This document shows positions 24,516-36,800 of a stretch of 64,000 nucleotides of DNA, one piece after another. This DNA comes from Daphnia carinata. Its lineage: Eukaryota > Arthropoda > Branchiopoda > Diplostraca > Daphniidae. Below the pieces are notes generated by a model. It made no database searches. It worked only from the letters and a program-made list of their open reading frames with translations, and had not been told where the DNA came from. Every line of letters starts with the position of its first letter. Position 1 is the stretch's first letter. The stretch is taken from NCBI RefSeq assembly GCF_022539665.2, contig NC_081336.1:10206778-10270777 (forward strand). The letters run 5' to 3'. A program made the translations under genes and the position numbers.

Positions 24516-25039
24516 CTCCGGCTCCTCGAATGCCTTTGGATCGTCGTCAGCAGCAACACAAGAATATTCAATCACGTCCTCCGGATTTACTGCGCGTTCG
24601 ATTTCTTCGAAACAGGGCACAGAGATGAGACTGCTGCGAGGGATGTCGTACCCAGGCGACGGGCATTTCACTTTAGTTTTTAAAGGTAAGAATGGTTTGA
24701 GTTCCTCCACCTCTAGATACTCTTTGGTAACATTCCCGCAAGAGATCACCGACTTTTTCCTGGCAGGTTTTTCATTTTCAAGGGATAGTGTCAACTCGGA
24801 AGAGTTTCGAGATATTGGATTGGAACCATAATGATGTCTTGGCATGGATCAGCGGGTGTTGGATCGAAGTATTCCGGTTGAACGAGGCCAGGTGATTGGG
24901 GCTCCACAATTTCAATTACTGTAGCTTCGTAAGTATATGCGTTTTCGGAAACGAAAGCTTCTTCCTGGACAGACTTTTCACCTTCCGATTTTCGAGATTC
25001 GTGCCGTTGGAGGACTGAAATTACGGGCACTTCGGCCAC

Positions 25040-25487
25040 TGTTGCCTTTACGTTCGTACGAAGCAGAAAGACAGGGACGTTGGGAGAAACTTGAATTGTA
25101 TTTCTGGCGTATGGTTGCCAGTGCACATGAGAAAAATAACAGGTAGTGGTGACTTGCTGCGAGCAGGTTACCACGCGAGTTTGTTGAAATAGACAGTTCG
25201 ACACGAAAGGAAAATACTAGTTGCCAGCTAGTATTAACACAAAGAAAAAACTCGAATTAGTTAAGTACTGGTTGCCTGCCAGTACTCGAGCGAAAAACGA
25301 AAGGAGAAAAAACAGGACAAGTGATGGACACGCGAGTACAATACTACGATTGATTTAGCGGAGACGATCGTAAACGGACAGGTGTTCTCAGCTAAGTGGT
25401 GGTAATCGTCAGGTGAGGTGTTCGGTGACTCCTCCCTTCGTTCCCGATTTCCCCATCTCCGATCCTGACGTTGCCAAATTAGCAACA
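25040..25487 (-). repeat. 3' LTR of BEL copy 2
   Basis: 448 bp. It contains two perfect 8-bp-arm hairpins with 7-nt loops: AATACTAG/CTAGTATT (25213-25235, loop TTGCCAG) and AGTACTGG/CCAGTACT (25264-25286, loop TTGCCTG). The pol frame runs about 79 bases into this LTR before its stop at 25409. Confidence 0.95.
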
Positions 25488-28400
25488 TCGCCGGCCCTGC
25501 GATTGTTTTGATCAATCGCATCTTCTCTTACATGGACGGATTCAATCAATAGTAGTTCATGGACGGGACGATGGTATTCGGTGCCATTGGTTTGGATATA
25601 TGCTGACCGGACAATCCCATCTCCACCGACGACGACTTGGGTAACTCGGCCGGTTGGCCAGATACCACGGGGAGTTGATGAGTTTATAAGCACGACGATA
25701 TCGCCGACTTCGAGATTCGGCTGATCCTGGTACCATTTTTCATGCTCCGTGATGCTGGGATCTCTCATCCATCGGCGCCAGAACTGGTCGGCCATGGCCT
25801 GTGAGATACGCCACCTTTGTCGGGCAGATAAGTCGTCTTTAGAGAAGACGTCAGGTGGAGCATTTGGATTTGCGTGCCCTAGGAGTAGGTGATTGGGCGT
25901 GAGGCTCTCTGGGTCGGCTGGGTCGTCGCTGCTGGCTGTGAGTTTCCGGCTGTTGAGGACGTTCTCAATGTGGGTGAGAGCGGTGATAAGAATTTCGTCG
26001 GAAAGCCGTTGTCTTCCCAAGACGGACCTTAACGCGGTCTTGGCAGAGCGGACGAGGCGTTCCTATGCGCCACCAAAATGCGGGGCGGCTGGCGGATTGA
26101 AATGCCACTTGGTGGGTTGGCGGCCTAGATGCTTAAGTATTTCGTGTTGGTTGAGATTTTGGAGGCATTCAGCCAGCTCTCGTTGGGCTCCGACAAAATT
26201 CGTTCCATTGTCGCTATGGAAAGAAGCTGGGACGCCGCGACGGTTTTGGAATCGATCCAATGCGGAGATAAACGAGCTGGCGTCGAGTGAATACGCCATC
26301 TCCAAATGGACGCAACGAGACGTTAGGCAGGTAAAAAGGCAGCCCCAGCGTTTGACAGTGCGTCGTAGAATTGTCACTTCTATCGGCCCGAAATAATCCA
26401 CGCCGGTGTGTGTGAATGCGGGATAGCCTACCTTTAGGCGAAAGCTGGGCAGGTCGGCCATTTTCGGGCGAAAGCCTTTCGCGTTCTTCCTTTTACAAGG
26501 GAGACACATCCGGAATGCCTTTTGGGCAGTGAGCCTGCCTTTGGGGATCCAATATTGACTTCGCGCTTCGTGGTGAAGCTGTTCGGCCGACAAATGCGCT
26601 CGATCACGATGCATCTGGGAGAGGATCAGCTGAGTGAAACGTTCATGACGTGGAAGGATGATGGGGTGGCGAAAGTCAAGTGGCACCGGCGCCTTGTCGA
26701 TCCGACCGCCTACGCACATTATACCACGGTGATCCAGATATGGCGATAGTTTGATGAGACTGGAACTCGATTCAATTGGGCGGCCGGCTCGTAAATCGTC
26801 CATATCGATACGATAAACGTTTCGCTGCGTGTGTCGAAATAATGCGTTGCGGGCTAGGCTGATTTCTTCTTCCGATAGGCCATCCAACTTTCTATGTTCT
26901 CGAGTCTTGCGCGCGTTTGCGATAAATCGGAACATGTAAGCGACGGTCCGGATGACGATATGAACTCGCGATTTTCTGGCAATAAGCTGGTCGATCTGGT
27001 TGTCTTGCAATTGGACCTGGTCGACCCATTTTGTCTCGCGAACTTCTGGATCATCGGCTTCCAGTGGCGGTAGGGATGGAAGACAAGGCCTGTCGGTTGA
27101 CACTTTTAGAAACTCCGGGCCAGAAAACCAACGATGTCGGACGTCGAATTCAGCGGCGTCGAGACCCCTACTTGCATCATCGGCTGGGTTGATGGAGCTT
27201 GGGACATAATTCCATTGGATTGAGGAAGAGGACTGGAGGATCTCCCCAATGCGGTTACCAACGTAAACATTGAAGCGACAAGAGCGAGACTTGATCCAAC
27301 TCAGGACGGTACTCGAGTCAGACCAATAGATGGTTTTATTAAAAATAATGTCGTGTCCTTCTTTCGCCTGAACGGCCAGGCGAGCGGCTAAGAGGGCAGC
27401 GTTTAGCTCAAGACGCGGGATGGTCATAAACTTCAGTGGTGCTCTCCGCGATTTTGAAAGAAGAAGGCTGATATCCGCTGTACCGTTAGGGTAGACGAAG
27501 CGGGCGTAGCAAACGGCTCCAAAACCCATCTCTGATGCATCACCGAAAACGTGAAGTTCTATTGTCGACACATGCTTTCCTGTTGGTGAAATACAGCGAT
27601 CTAAGACAAGGCCGTTGAGCAGTGGAAGAGAATTCGCCCACTGGATCCAACGGTCGATTAGGTCTTGGTCCAATTCAACATCCCAATCGAATTTCCTGCG
27701 CCATATATCCTGCATCAGAAATTTCGCTTGGAACACTATGGGTGACAGGAAACCAAGTGGATCAAAGATGCTGGAAAGGGCCTTCATAATATCACGCTTG
27801 GTTCGGCCATCGGGTCGTACTGAAGCACCTAGAATGAAGGCATCACGGCTGAAATCCCATACGAGGCCGAGCGTCCTTTCAATCGGCTCGGCATCAAGAT
27901 CCACATTGACGACTGCACTCTCTAGTTGTTGTCCAGGTAGTGATTGGCGGACGGCGTCGTTTGACGTCGCCCATTGAGTGAGCGGAAATCCACCGGTTTT
28001 CAGCGTTTCGGTCAAACGATGAGCGGTAGATATGGCCTCTGCTTCCGTCGAAAAGGATGCCAACCAATTATCGACATAGAAGTGTTTCGTGATTTGTTTG
28101 AGAAGATGGTCGTCACCGTAGTCTTTCACCGCCTGTTGTAGCGCGTTCGAACACACTGCTGGTGAAGAGGCGGCACCAAAAAGATGGACATCCATTTGGT
28201 ACACGTCTGGCGGTTGTGATGAACCAGGTTCACGCCAGAGGAATCGGAAAACCGGCCCATCGATAGGCCGCACCCTGACCTGGTGGAACATTTTTTCCAC
28301 GTCCGCAACGATTGGTACGGCGTACTGTCGAAAGCGGAGAAGTATCCCAATAAGATTCGTAAGGAGATCTGGACCTCGGAGGAGAACATCGTTTAGGCAT

Positions 28401-31400
28401 ATCCCACGGCACTTGGCGGATAGATCGAATACAACACGACATTTTCCAGGCTTGTTCGGATTGAACACCGGATGATGCGGGTTGTACCATGTTCGCCCTG
28501 ATGGACCGGCGTCGATTTCTCCTTTGGACAGTTTCCGAGCATGTTTAAGATTTACGTACATGTCGATAACTCCTTTGTAAGTTTCGGCCAATTTTTTATC
28601 CTTGGATAGTTTCTTTTCGAAGCAAAGGAGGCGCCGTTGCGCTGTGAAGAAGTTGTTGGGTAAAGCCGGGTCGTCCAGCTTCCACAGTAGGCCTGATTCA
28701 TAACGTTCGCCATTATGTTTTGTCGTTTCCTTCAAGATTTTCCAAGCCCTTTTATCTTCATCGCCCACCGGTTTGGCGACGTTTGGTTTCGTTCCAAAGG
28801 TGTCGAGTTCGATGAATTGTTGTAACAATGCGTCACATCGGTCGTCGACTAAGGCTCCATAAAAACAGTAGTTCCCCTTTTCTTTACCGGAACGCGCCGT
28901 TGGTCCAGCAATACACCAACCAAAGGCAGTCAGGTAAGCACGGGGGGCTCGTTGGTGATACGGGTCTTTGCGGGATTCAAATATCTCGATCGCTGCCGGA
29001 TGATCTTGACCGATCAGAATGGCGACGTCTTGGTCGAGCGCAGAGTGTATGGGCACATGAGCGAGGTGCGGCCATTTCTCTGCGAGGTTGGTCAGATCAA
29101 TCGACCCTTTATGTAACTGAAAGGTATCCATAACGTGCGCGCCCACAACGTTAAAAGAGTAGAGGCCATCCAGCGAAGCGATGTCAAATTCGACTATTTC
29201 GTGGTCGGTCGGTCGACCTATTCCGTCGACTGTTCTTGTCACAAGTCGTTCAACGCGGCCTTCCAACCCGAGGAGTTCCGCAATTCGTTTCTTTATGACG
29301 GAGATCTCGCTGCCGCCGTCGAGGAGTGCAAATAGCCGAACTTCCTTGCCGTTAGCTCGTGCGATTACTGCGACGATCGGCAACAAAATTCGTCTAGTCG
29401 ATCCCATGGCAACTGATCCGGAGAATCCGGCTTCCCTTGGTTTATCCCACTTCGGGAACATTCTGGGAGCTCCGTGTAGCAGCGGATGATGTACCCCGTC
29501 GCAATTGGCCTGGCTGCACCTTTCGCTGCGTCGACATTCTCGGCTGAGGTGATCCCGGCCTAAGCAACGGAAACAAGCATTGCATTCCTTTGCAATGGCA
29601 GCTCTCTTCTCGACGGGGACTGCCTTGAACTGCCTACAGTCTTTCAGGTGGTGGTAATGTATGGATTTGCATCCTGGGCATTTTGCTGGCTCGATTGGTC
29701 TGTCGACGGTGGTGTTGAAGACGTTGTGGCCAGGGTGAATGCGATTTTTTCCATCGTTTATTTTCCTGTGAGGTTTTTCGTGGTAACTCTCGATCGATCC
29801 TGCTCTGATGGAATGCTCAGCCATGGCGATTCCATCGAGCCATTTATCCAGGTCTTCTACGGTAGATAACTGGGGTTGCATGGACCAGCTTTTTTCTCCT
29901 CATCGACTTCTTAATGCAGGGGGCAGTTTGGAGACAAGTTGTGAAAGAGTTGCGTTGCTGTGGAGTTCCATGCCGTATCCACCAAGTCTCAACGTGGCCA
30001 CAACGGAACGAAGGTCGGCCGAAAAAGCATGCAGGGCTTTATAATCATTGTCCCTGAACGATTGCAATTTTAGTAGAATGATGTGCAAGCTTGCGAAACG
30101 ATCTGAGGGTTCCCGTAGCGTCTGTGCAGTTCGCTTAGAGCGTGTCAGTAAAGCCCAGGGTTATGTAGAGCTTCACCAATGTCCTTTCTAAGGGCTGGAG
30201 TAAGCGCATCGTGAAGATGTGCAATACGTTCTGCATCAGAGTTGACCGCGTCGTGGACGAAGACCTTAAACATTTGGATGAACATAGGCCAATTGCGTGG
30301 GTTCCCGTCGAAGCTTGGCGCCTTCATCCTTGGTGGTTTGACACCCGAACGACCAAGCGCAGATGAATTTTCAGGGAAATGGATCCAGGCGTCTGGCGTG
30401 TAAACCCGCGATGAATCGAGGGATACTTGCGGAGGAGCTAGTGGAATTGGTGGGCCCGGTAAATATAAGGGTGGAGCCATTACATTGCTCGGGAACGGAA
30501 GCGAAGCTGGTTGTGGCGTGGCACCGTTTTCCACTGAAGATGACGGCGGTGGGAATGAATGTCTTGAATATTCATGCGTTCGTTGGGGGTTGATTTGCGG
30601 TGTACTCGTTGCATGAGTTGATACAGATGGGGGCCTACCAGCTCCTGTAGTAGGCATCGTACTGGAAGCTTGGGTGAAACTGCCCGTCGTCGGCTGTGAG
30701 GCTCTTCGGTTGAACGGGATGGGAGCAGGCTTGCTTGGAGTGAGGGCACTGATAGCTCTAGCTGCAAGTCCGCGGACCTGATTGAGAACTCCACCGGCGA
30801 CTGAAGGCGTAGCGATCGTGGATGGTACGGGGTTTGACGGCGTGAAGAGCCTAGTAGGCGTCAAAGACTTCGGTATACTGGAGCCGATTGAGGGTGTCAT
30901 CGTTGTGTGCGTAGGGACGGCATTTTGAGGAGGTGGTAAGCCGACTGTGGTAGACCTAACGGTCGACGTTTGGCAAGGTGGATTTGCAGACCAAATAGAA
31001 GAAGGAGCAGTGGCCTCGGACGATGCGCTCGTGACGGGTAGCATCGGTGTCTGTTCGGGCTGATCCTGTTCTCCGTCGGTAAGTTCATTTAATTGCCTTT
31101 TCAGGATGGCGCCGGAAAGCCGTTGAAGTTCAATTTGGTCGCGGAGTTCCCGCTGTTGACGATTAGCGGCGACTTGTCGTTGGTAGTCTTCGACTTACCT
31201 TAAAGTGACATCTTCGGCGGCCCTACGAACCGCTTCGTCTTGAGCACTTTGAAGTCTAAATTCAGCTTCCTTCTGCAGTCGTTCGGCTTCTTGTATCTTT
31301 GCGCGAGCGGATGACACGCTGAAGTGATGTGAGGAAGATACTGAAGCGGACGATCGGGCTGGAAGCCTGGCCAAATAATCGTCGCACGTAGTCAACAGGG

Positions 31401-31731
31401 CTTGGTGTTCGCACACTACCGCTTGTAGCCAAAGTTGTTCGCCAGCGATGGCCTCAGATGAAGCGTCCGGGGCGAGAAACTGTAGAAAACGGTCGTGTCG
31501 CTCCTCCAATTCGTCGTAATCGCGGATATACGTGGCTCGTAAGACGCGGATGGTGTCGCGATCCTCGCCGACTCGAACGGCCGTCATTAACTTCTTTCCG
31601 GATCGGGTGTGCGTTGATTTTCCGGTAGTGCGGAATCTTTTGAGACGTGCTGGATCGGTGGCGGTTTCCCAATCGAAATTTGCTTCGTCATCTTCATCGA
31701 TGGCGGGAAGATGAGGAAGGGATTGGGCCAT
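25409..31731 (-). pseudogene. BEL copy 2 gag-pol, broken
   Basis: The start is the ATG at 31731 (MAQSLPHLPA). Gag coiled region 31195-31731; Pro/Ser/Thr-rich region and Gag core 30145-31194 (FDGNPRNWPMF). Zinc modules (CPGCKS...; CFRCLGRDHLSREC) and protease (FALLDGGSEIS) lie in the first third of 26063-29881. RT has YVDNWLAS at the catalytic loop, followed by RNase H (VFGDASEMGFG), integrase HHCC and DDE core (VDYFGPIE, SDNGTNF, HFGG), and a C-terminal extension to 25409 (VGDIVVLI, PRGIWPTGRV). Breaks: an in-frame TAA at 31195-31197, a frame change at about 30145, an in-frame TGA at 29900-29902 and an in-frame TAG at 26063-26065, next to the last integrase motif. The copy is not autonomous as read. 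Confidence 0.9.
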
Positions 31732-32028
31732 GATGGTGTAAAGTAAGGAAACAGAGTGATGAATAACGACGAGACGAGCTACGAACTGGACACGTAGTGG
31801 TTTGAAAGGACGATGGAACGATGATGAGTCTGCCACGCGGGTCTTGAGATGATATGAACGAAGCGATGCGGATGAAATGTTGCTGATATATGACTATTAA
31901 TTTGAATGTCATCAGCTTGAAGGCGAGTCAGGATGGTGGGAGACGATGAGACCGGATGAAGTCGGCAGGGTCTCCGTTACTTGATGACGAGAAGCGTGCG
32001 TAATGGCCGTCGTACCGAGCTTCGATAA

Positions 32029-32046
32029 TTCCCGGTCGATGCCCCA
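32029..32046 (-). other. Primer-binding site of BEL copy 2, tRNA-Gly-like
   Basis: On the minus strand TGGGGCATCGACCGGGAA lies three bases inside the 5' LTR. It matches the complement of the 3' end of an animal tRNA-Gly at all but two positions. Pao-type elements are known to use tRNA-Gly. Confidence 0.65.
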
Positions 32047-32049
32047 ATT

Positions 32050-32497
32050 TGTTGCCTTTACGCACGTACGAAGCAGAAAGACAGGGACGTTGGGAGAAAG
32101 TTGAATTGTATTTCTGGCGTATGGTTGCCAGTGCACATTAGAAAAATAACAGGTAGTGGTGACTTGCTGCGAGCAGGTTACCACGCGAGTTTGTTGAAAT
32201 AGACAGTTCGACACGAAAGGAAAATACTAGTTGCCAGCTAGTATTAACACAAAGAAAAAACTCGAATTAGTTAAGTACTGGTTGCCTACCAGTACTCGAG
32301 CGAAAAACGAAAGGAGAAAAAACAGGACAAGTGATGGACACGCGAGTACAATACTACGATTGATTTAGCGGAGACGATCGTAAACGGACAGGTGTTCTCA
32401 GCTAAGTGGTGGTAATCGTCAGGTGAGGTGTTCGGTGACTCCTCCCTTCGTTCCCGATTTCCCCATCTCCGATCCTGACGTTGCCAAATTAGCAACA
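32050..32497 (-). repeat. 5' LTR of BEL copy 2
   Basis: 448 bp partner of the left LTR, with the same two hairpins (32223-32245 and 32274-32296). The host reading frame enters it and ends at a stop at 32419 after about 25 LTR-encoded residues. Confidence 0.95.
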
Positions 32498-33807
32498 GCC
32501 ACTTCACGTTCGAGTTCCACCAACTGCTCTTCTTTATGCGTCTCCTCTTTTGACTGATGCTCTTGCCGCTTCTGTTCTTCATTAATGACATCATTCTGTA
32601 CCGTGAGATGTTGCTGGTCTGATTCGAGAATCAGCGACGTTCTCGCCGAACTTTTCTCTGATGCCACCGCACTTTCGTTGCTACTTTTGCGACTGCGGTC
32701 GTTAACGCAGAGCTTATCCTTGTCCACGGATTCTCCCTTGCGTTTCATACTGATTTTGGCCGACATAAAGAACTGTTTCAGCATTGCTAATCCGGATTTC
32801 CGACGGGTTATATCCTTCGTCTTTTTACCGCCTTTCTTTTTATCGTCTAGCAATTCGGGATCTTCGTTGCCATCAGCACAAGCTGAACTCTGTTGTTGAC
32901 TGGAAGCTACAGTAACCTTGTCCTCCTGTTGACTACCTTCTGGTCCTTTTTTGTAGTCGATTTCGTCCGGAACAACGTCTTTTTTATCTACCACATCGTC
33001 AACGATGTTCTGACAGTCGACCCTAATTGTGTCTGAATTCTGTTTTGATAGAATGTCGTCCTTTTTGGGGAACAAAGTTGCGTCCTCGTTGACATCGAAA
33101 TTTGATTGGGAAACTGATTTCTGTTGTTTGTACTCAACAGCATTGCAGGCATCGACAAGACTGTTCATTCTTTTGCTATGCCTTCTAGAACTGCTACCCG
33201 AATTAGACGTTTGCAAGTGAGATAGAAGCTTTCCTACGCCAAAACTAGTGGGCAGTTTGGGAACGGATGGTAAACCCTTCTTTTTGTTAACTGTTTTAAC
33301 TGGTTCGATCTTGGTTTCCGCCACGTTTTCAGAGCTTTTGCTGTTTAACAGCAAGAAATTTGAAACGCTCTCGCTCAGGGGTCGAACTTGCTTTACGTTT
33401 TTCTTTCTAAGTTTAGGAGTTTCGCTGATTTTTTTGTCATCTTCTGCTTTTTCTTTCCTGTCCCATTCTTCATTTGGCGATAGTTCGACACGGAAAAATG
33501 ACCGATTGCTGTCATACGTGCTGTATGTTTTCCCGTGGCCGGGTATGAAACCGAGCGAAAATCTTGAAAATGGGCTTCCCATTTTCTTATCTGTTGTTTC
33601 ACACTCTTCAGTCGTAAGCAAAACGTCGCTCATCGTTGATTTAGCTTTACGATTGCGATTCGAAACGGGAGATTGAACATTCACGTGAGGGTCGGAAGAT
33701 CCCGTTTTTGATTTCCTTAAAGTTGATCCTTGTCGTCGCAACACGATCGACGCTTGTAACGCTTGTAACCAAAGTTCACATGATTTTTCATCTGTGGTTC
33801 TCTGCAT

Positions 33808-36800
33808 GTAAATTTAAAAAAAAAAAAAATGTTGTACATCACGTAGGGTGTGTGCCGATGCGGCAAAAGAAAAGATGTACATATATATACGGTTGGGGGT
33901 GGGGGGAGGGTTATGGAAGACCGGGCCCGATCAATAAAGTGACCGTTGGACGGGCCGTCGTCGTTTTGCCCCGGCTGAATCGGCATTTCACGTTTTCTTG
34001 CAGAAGATTGTGTAGCAGCAAAGGCAAAACGCGGATCCCCGAAACGAACCTGCGCAGCATTTCCTTTGTCCTGTTATTGCATAAATCGAATCAAAGAACT
34101 ATACCGCAACTAATGTATAGGCTTGCATTGGTGGGCTTGACGTATTTGGTGTATAAGTAAAAATAATAGCAAAAAAATATAAAAAAAAAAAACCTGGAAC
34201 AAATAAAAGAAAATGGCCGACTAACGAGATACTGATCAATCCGATTGTTCAATACGAAAACAGTGGGACGAGGCGGCTGATGGGATGTTTGTATCGACCA
34301 GGTCGGCTGGCAATCTCCAGTCAACCGGTAATGTGGTTTTATCGTTTATACGATCGTAATGTAATCAATCATACGATACACGCGCATATTAAGGTTGACA
34401 AATCAATCAGAATCGATTCTTCCATATGCAGTGGGCTGTGTTAGGTATAACTTGAGAAAACGTGAAGTCCATATTCAATAAGCCTCAAACGTGGCGTGGT
34501 ATTTCGATATAAATGAAAGCTTATCCAACATCAATCAAAATGTGAAAATCAACTATCTCTTTTAAATGCTGCGCAATGTTGCGTCGTTTTTCACATTGAA
34601 AACTGGATCTGCAGCTGCTGAATGATTCTATTACATGAAAAGCCGTTGTTAGAAAACGAGTTATTTAAAGAACGAACTTTAAACACGACCATATAACCAT
34701 CACTAACTACTACCATACGAATTTGACTGCAGTTTTCTTCTTTTTGTGCTGTGTTAAACGCACATACACGGTCGGTAAAACGCCAGCTTTTTAAAGAAAC
34801 GCTATTTGCTTGCTCTAATTTTACCGATTGATGCGTACACACCGATAGCTTTTAAATGTTTTACTCGCTATCCCAATGGCTGGTTTCGACTGTTTCACGC
34901 GTGAACGCACAGGAATGTATATGTATATGCACCTATTCTACGCAGAACGGTTCCATATAATACGGATATGAACGGCAGGCAGGAGCAGCAAAAAAAAAAA
35001 GAAAAAACAATAAGACCGGGGAACGTTTGAACGACCGTCGGCCGCGTCCACTAGTTTTTTAAAACGGCGACGAAAGAATAAATATAAGAATAGGCAGCAT
35101 AAAACTGGAAAAGCCAACGCCTCTATATCCCTCCCTTTTGTCTATTTTCTGGGTGATGGGTAAATATAACTAAATATGGCCGTCTATACTAAGAAACACA
35201 CAGTGCCATTCTTCTCACTTCATTATTTTTTCTTTCGGGGGCTTCTGACGATGGCGGAGGAGGCCGTGGGATACGACGGATCGTCAACAAGGCGGTTCTG
35301 TTGGGAGAAAGAAAGAGAAAGAAAAAAAAAAAAGGAAATTCTCATTCCACCTAATCCTTCTCAATATCTCTATTTATTTCAGTCTTCGGTCTCTCCCCCC
35401 TCTAGTTTTGGTGCACAGACAAAAGAAGCTGGAAATAAACGTGTCTTTCAAAAGTGTTGTCGACTTCTTTCCTGCTTTCTATATAGACTTCAAATGGAAA
35501 TAGAACACACACATTTTCGAATTGAAAGAGCAGCTATATAGTTATAGTACGTGATGCGGCATCCATATCATCCAGCGTGGAAAACATAGAAAAAATAAAT
35601 TGAGAAGAAAAGAACGAATTGTTTGGAACTAATATCACAAATGGGTGAACTTTGATTAGAGCAAACATCAGAGACGTGGAAAAAAAAAGAAAAAAAAAAA
35701 AGGGCGGATCATTCCAAAACAGGATGGAGAAAAAAAAATGGAGTACGACCTAATAAAATTTAAAAAAAACCTCAGTGAACTTCTTGCGCTTCGGATAAGA
35801 CGTTTCTATAGAATATTGTTCCAACCAATCCGTGGTATCAAATCCAAAAGGGCGGGCTGAGTCAAAGCATTCGAAAAGGGGGAACTATACAATGCAAGCA
35901 GGTATATGTATATATACATATGTACTATAGAACATACACACACACACACACATGCACAGGGCTATATAATAGTTCCATATGACTGTGTGCATCCGTTTGG
36001 CGGTCTTAGCTCTTTTGCGGCACTATTATTTGCCTTTTAGAAGATGATGGAAAAGCAGCAGATGTATCGGCACGTTAGACCGCAAGATCTTCGACAAATA
36101 TTCCTGAATGACTTGTTTATCCATCCACCATATACACACACAGACTGCAGACGTACAAGCTGAACGAGAAGAGGGGGACAAAGAATGATAGTTCTTATTT
36201 TTTTTTTTCGGCACGAAGAGGTTGCAGACTGTCGTGATATGGCAAAGGCTGGTCACGAAAAAAGAGGGGGGGGGTTATACTGAGTAACACAGTGTGCTGC
36301 CGGTAGTCATCTTATACGTTCGTCTTTTATTTTTTTTTTTCTTCTTCTTTTCTTCTCTGTTCTGTTTGTTTCCGACGGCCTGTCTGTGTGTGTGTGCGTA
36401 TTTATTTTCAGAATCGCAGGCGCATACGCGGCCGTCCGCTTTCTTGTGCGCTTTGCCGACTTTATGAGTCGAGGAATGCAAGCGTCTTGCAGTCAACAAT
36501 TTCCTAGACGTTGTGAATAGCATTCTGTTTCTGTGACGCCTCTTGTTTTTGTTGGGCGGCTGAACTGCGTTACGGACGGCTCGGATCGTTTTTAGCGTGA
36601 CGGTTAAACGAGCGGTTTAATTGAATTGATTGCAGTAGATGGGGCCTGCATGCCATCTATGGAGGGCTTTGTTAATCATAGTTTAATTCCAGAGAAGAAG
36701 TAGAAAAAAAAAATTTTACGTTATAGTTTGAGAGCGACTTTTGCGCAATAGAAGAGTCGGGGATGTTCCGGAGGAAAGGTTTCACGTCGCTTAATATGAT

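Larger units (their letters stand above)
25040..32497 (-). mobile_element. BEL/Pao LTR retrotransposon copy 2
   Basis: 7458 bp, minus strand, inside a host coding exon. The LTRs are 448 bp each, TG...CA ended, with about five visible differences. The target duplication GCCAC is exact (25035-25039 and 32498-32502). It is a different family from copy 1. The internal region encodes Gag, protease, RT, RNase H and integrase in BEL/Pao order but carries several stops and a frameshift. Confidence 0.97.
24123..33807 (-). pseudogene. Host gene interrupted by BEL insertion
   Basis: A host coding exon begins at about 33807 and runs on the minus strand to 32498, then is cut by the BEL element and resumes at 25039. 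The frames on the two sides are compatible: if the element and one copy of GCCAC are ignored, the frame is continuous. The first part is Ser/Lys-rich and opens with RTTDEKSCELWLQALQ, resembling the last helix of a PH domain. The ATG at 33807 may be intronic (T-rich tract then ACATGCAG|AG), so upstream exons are likely. The part after the element has a frame change at about 24795-24840, then an acidic region with a 14-15-residue repeat (ADELKPE type, three copies) and a basic C-terminus ending at 24123. Function unknown. With the insertion, translation would run into the LTR and stop at 32419. Confidence 0.75.

Noticed and set aside
35176-35541. 121-codon plus ORF
   Set aside because: Low-complexity Lys/Glu and Phe runs from poly(A)/poly(T) tracts.
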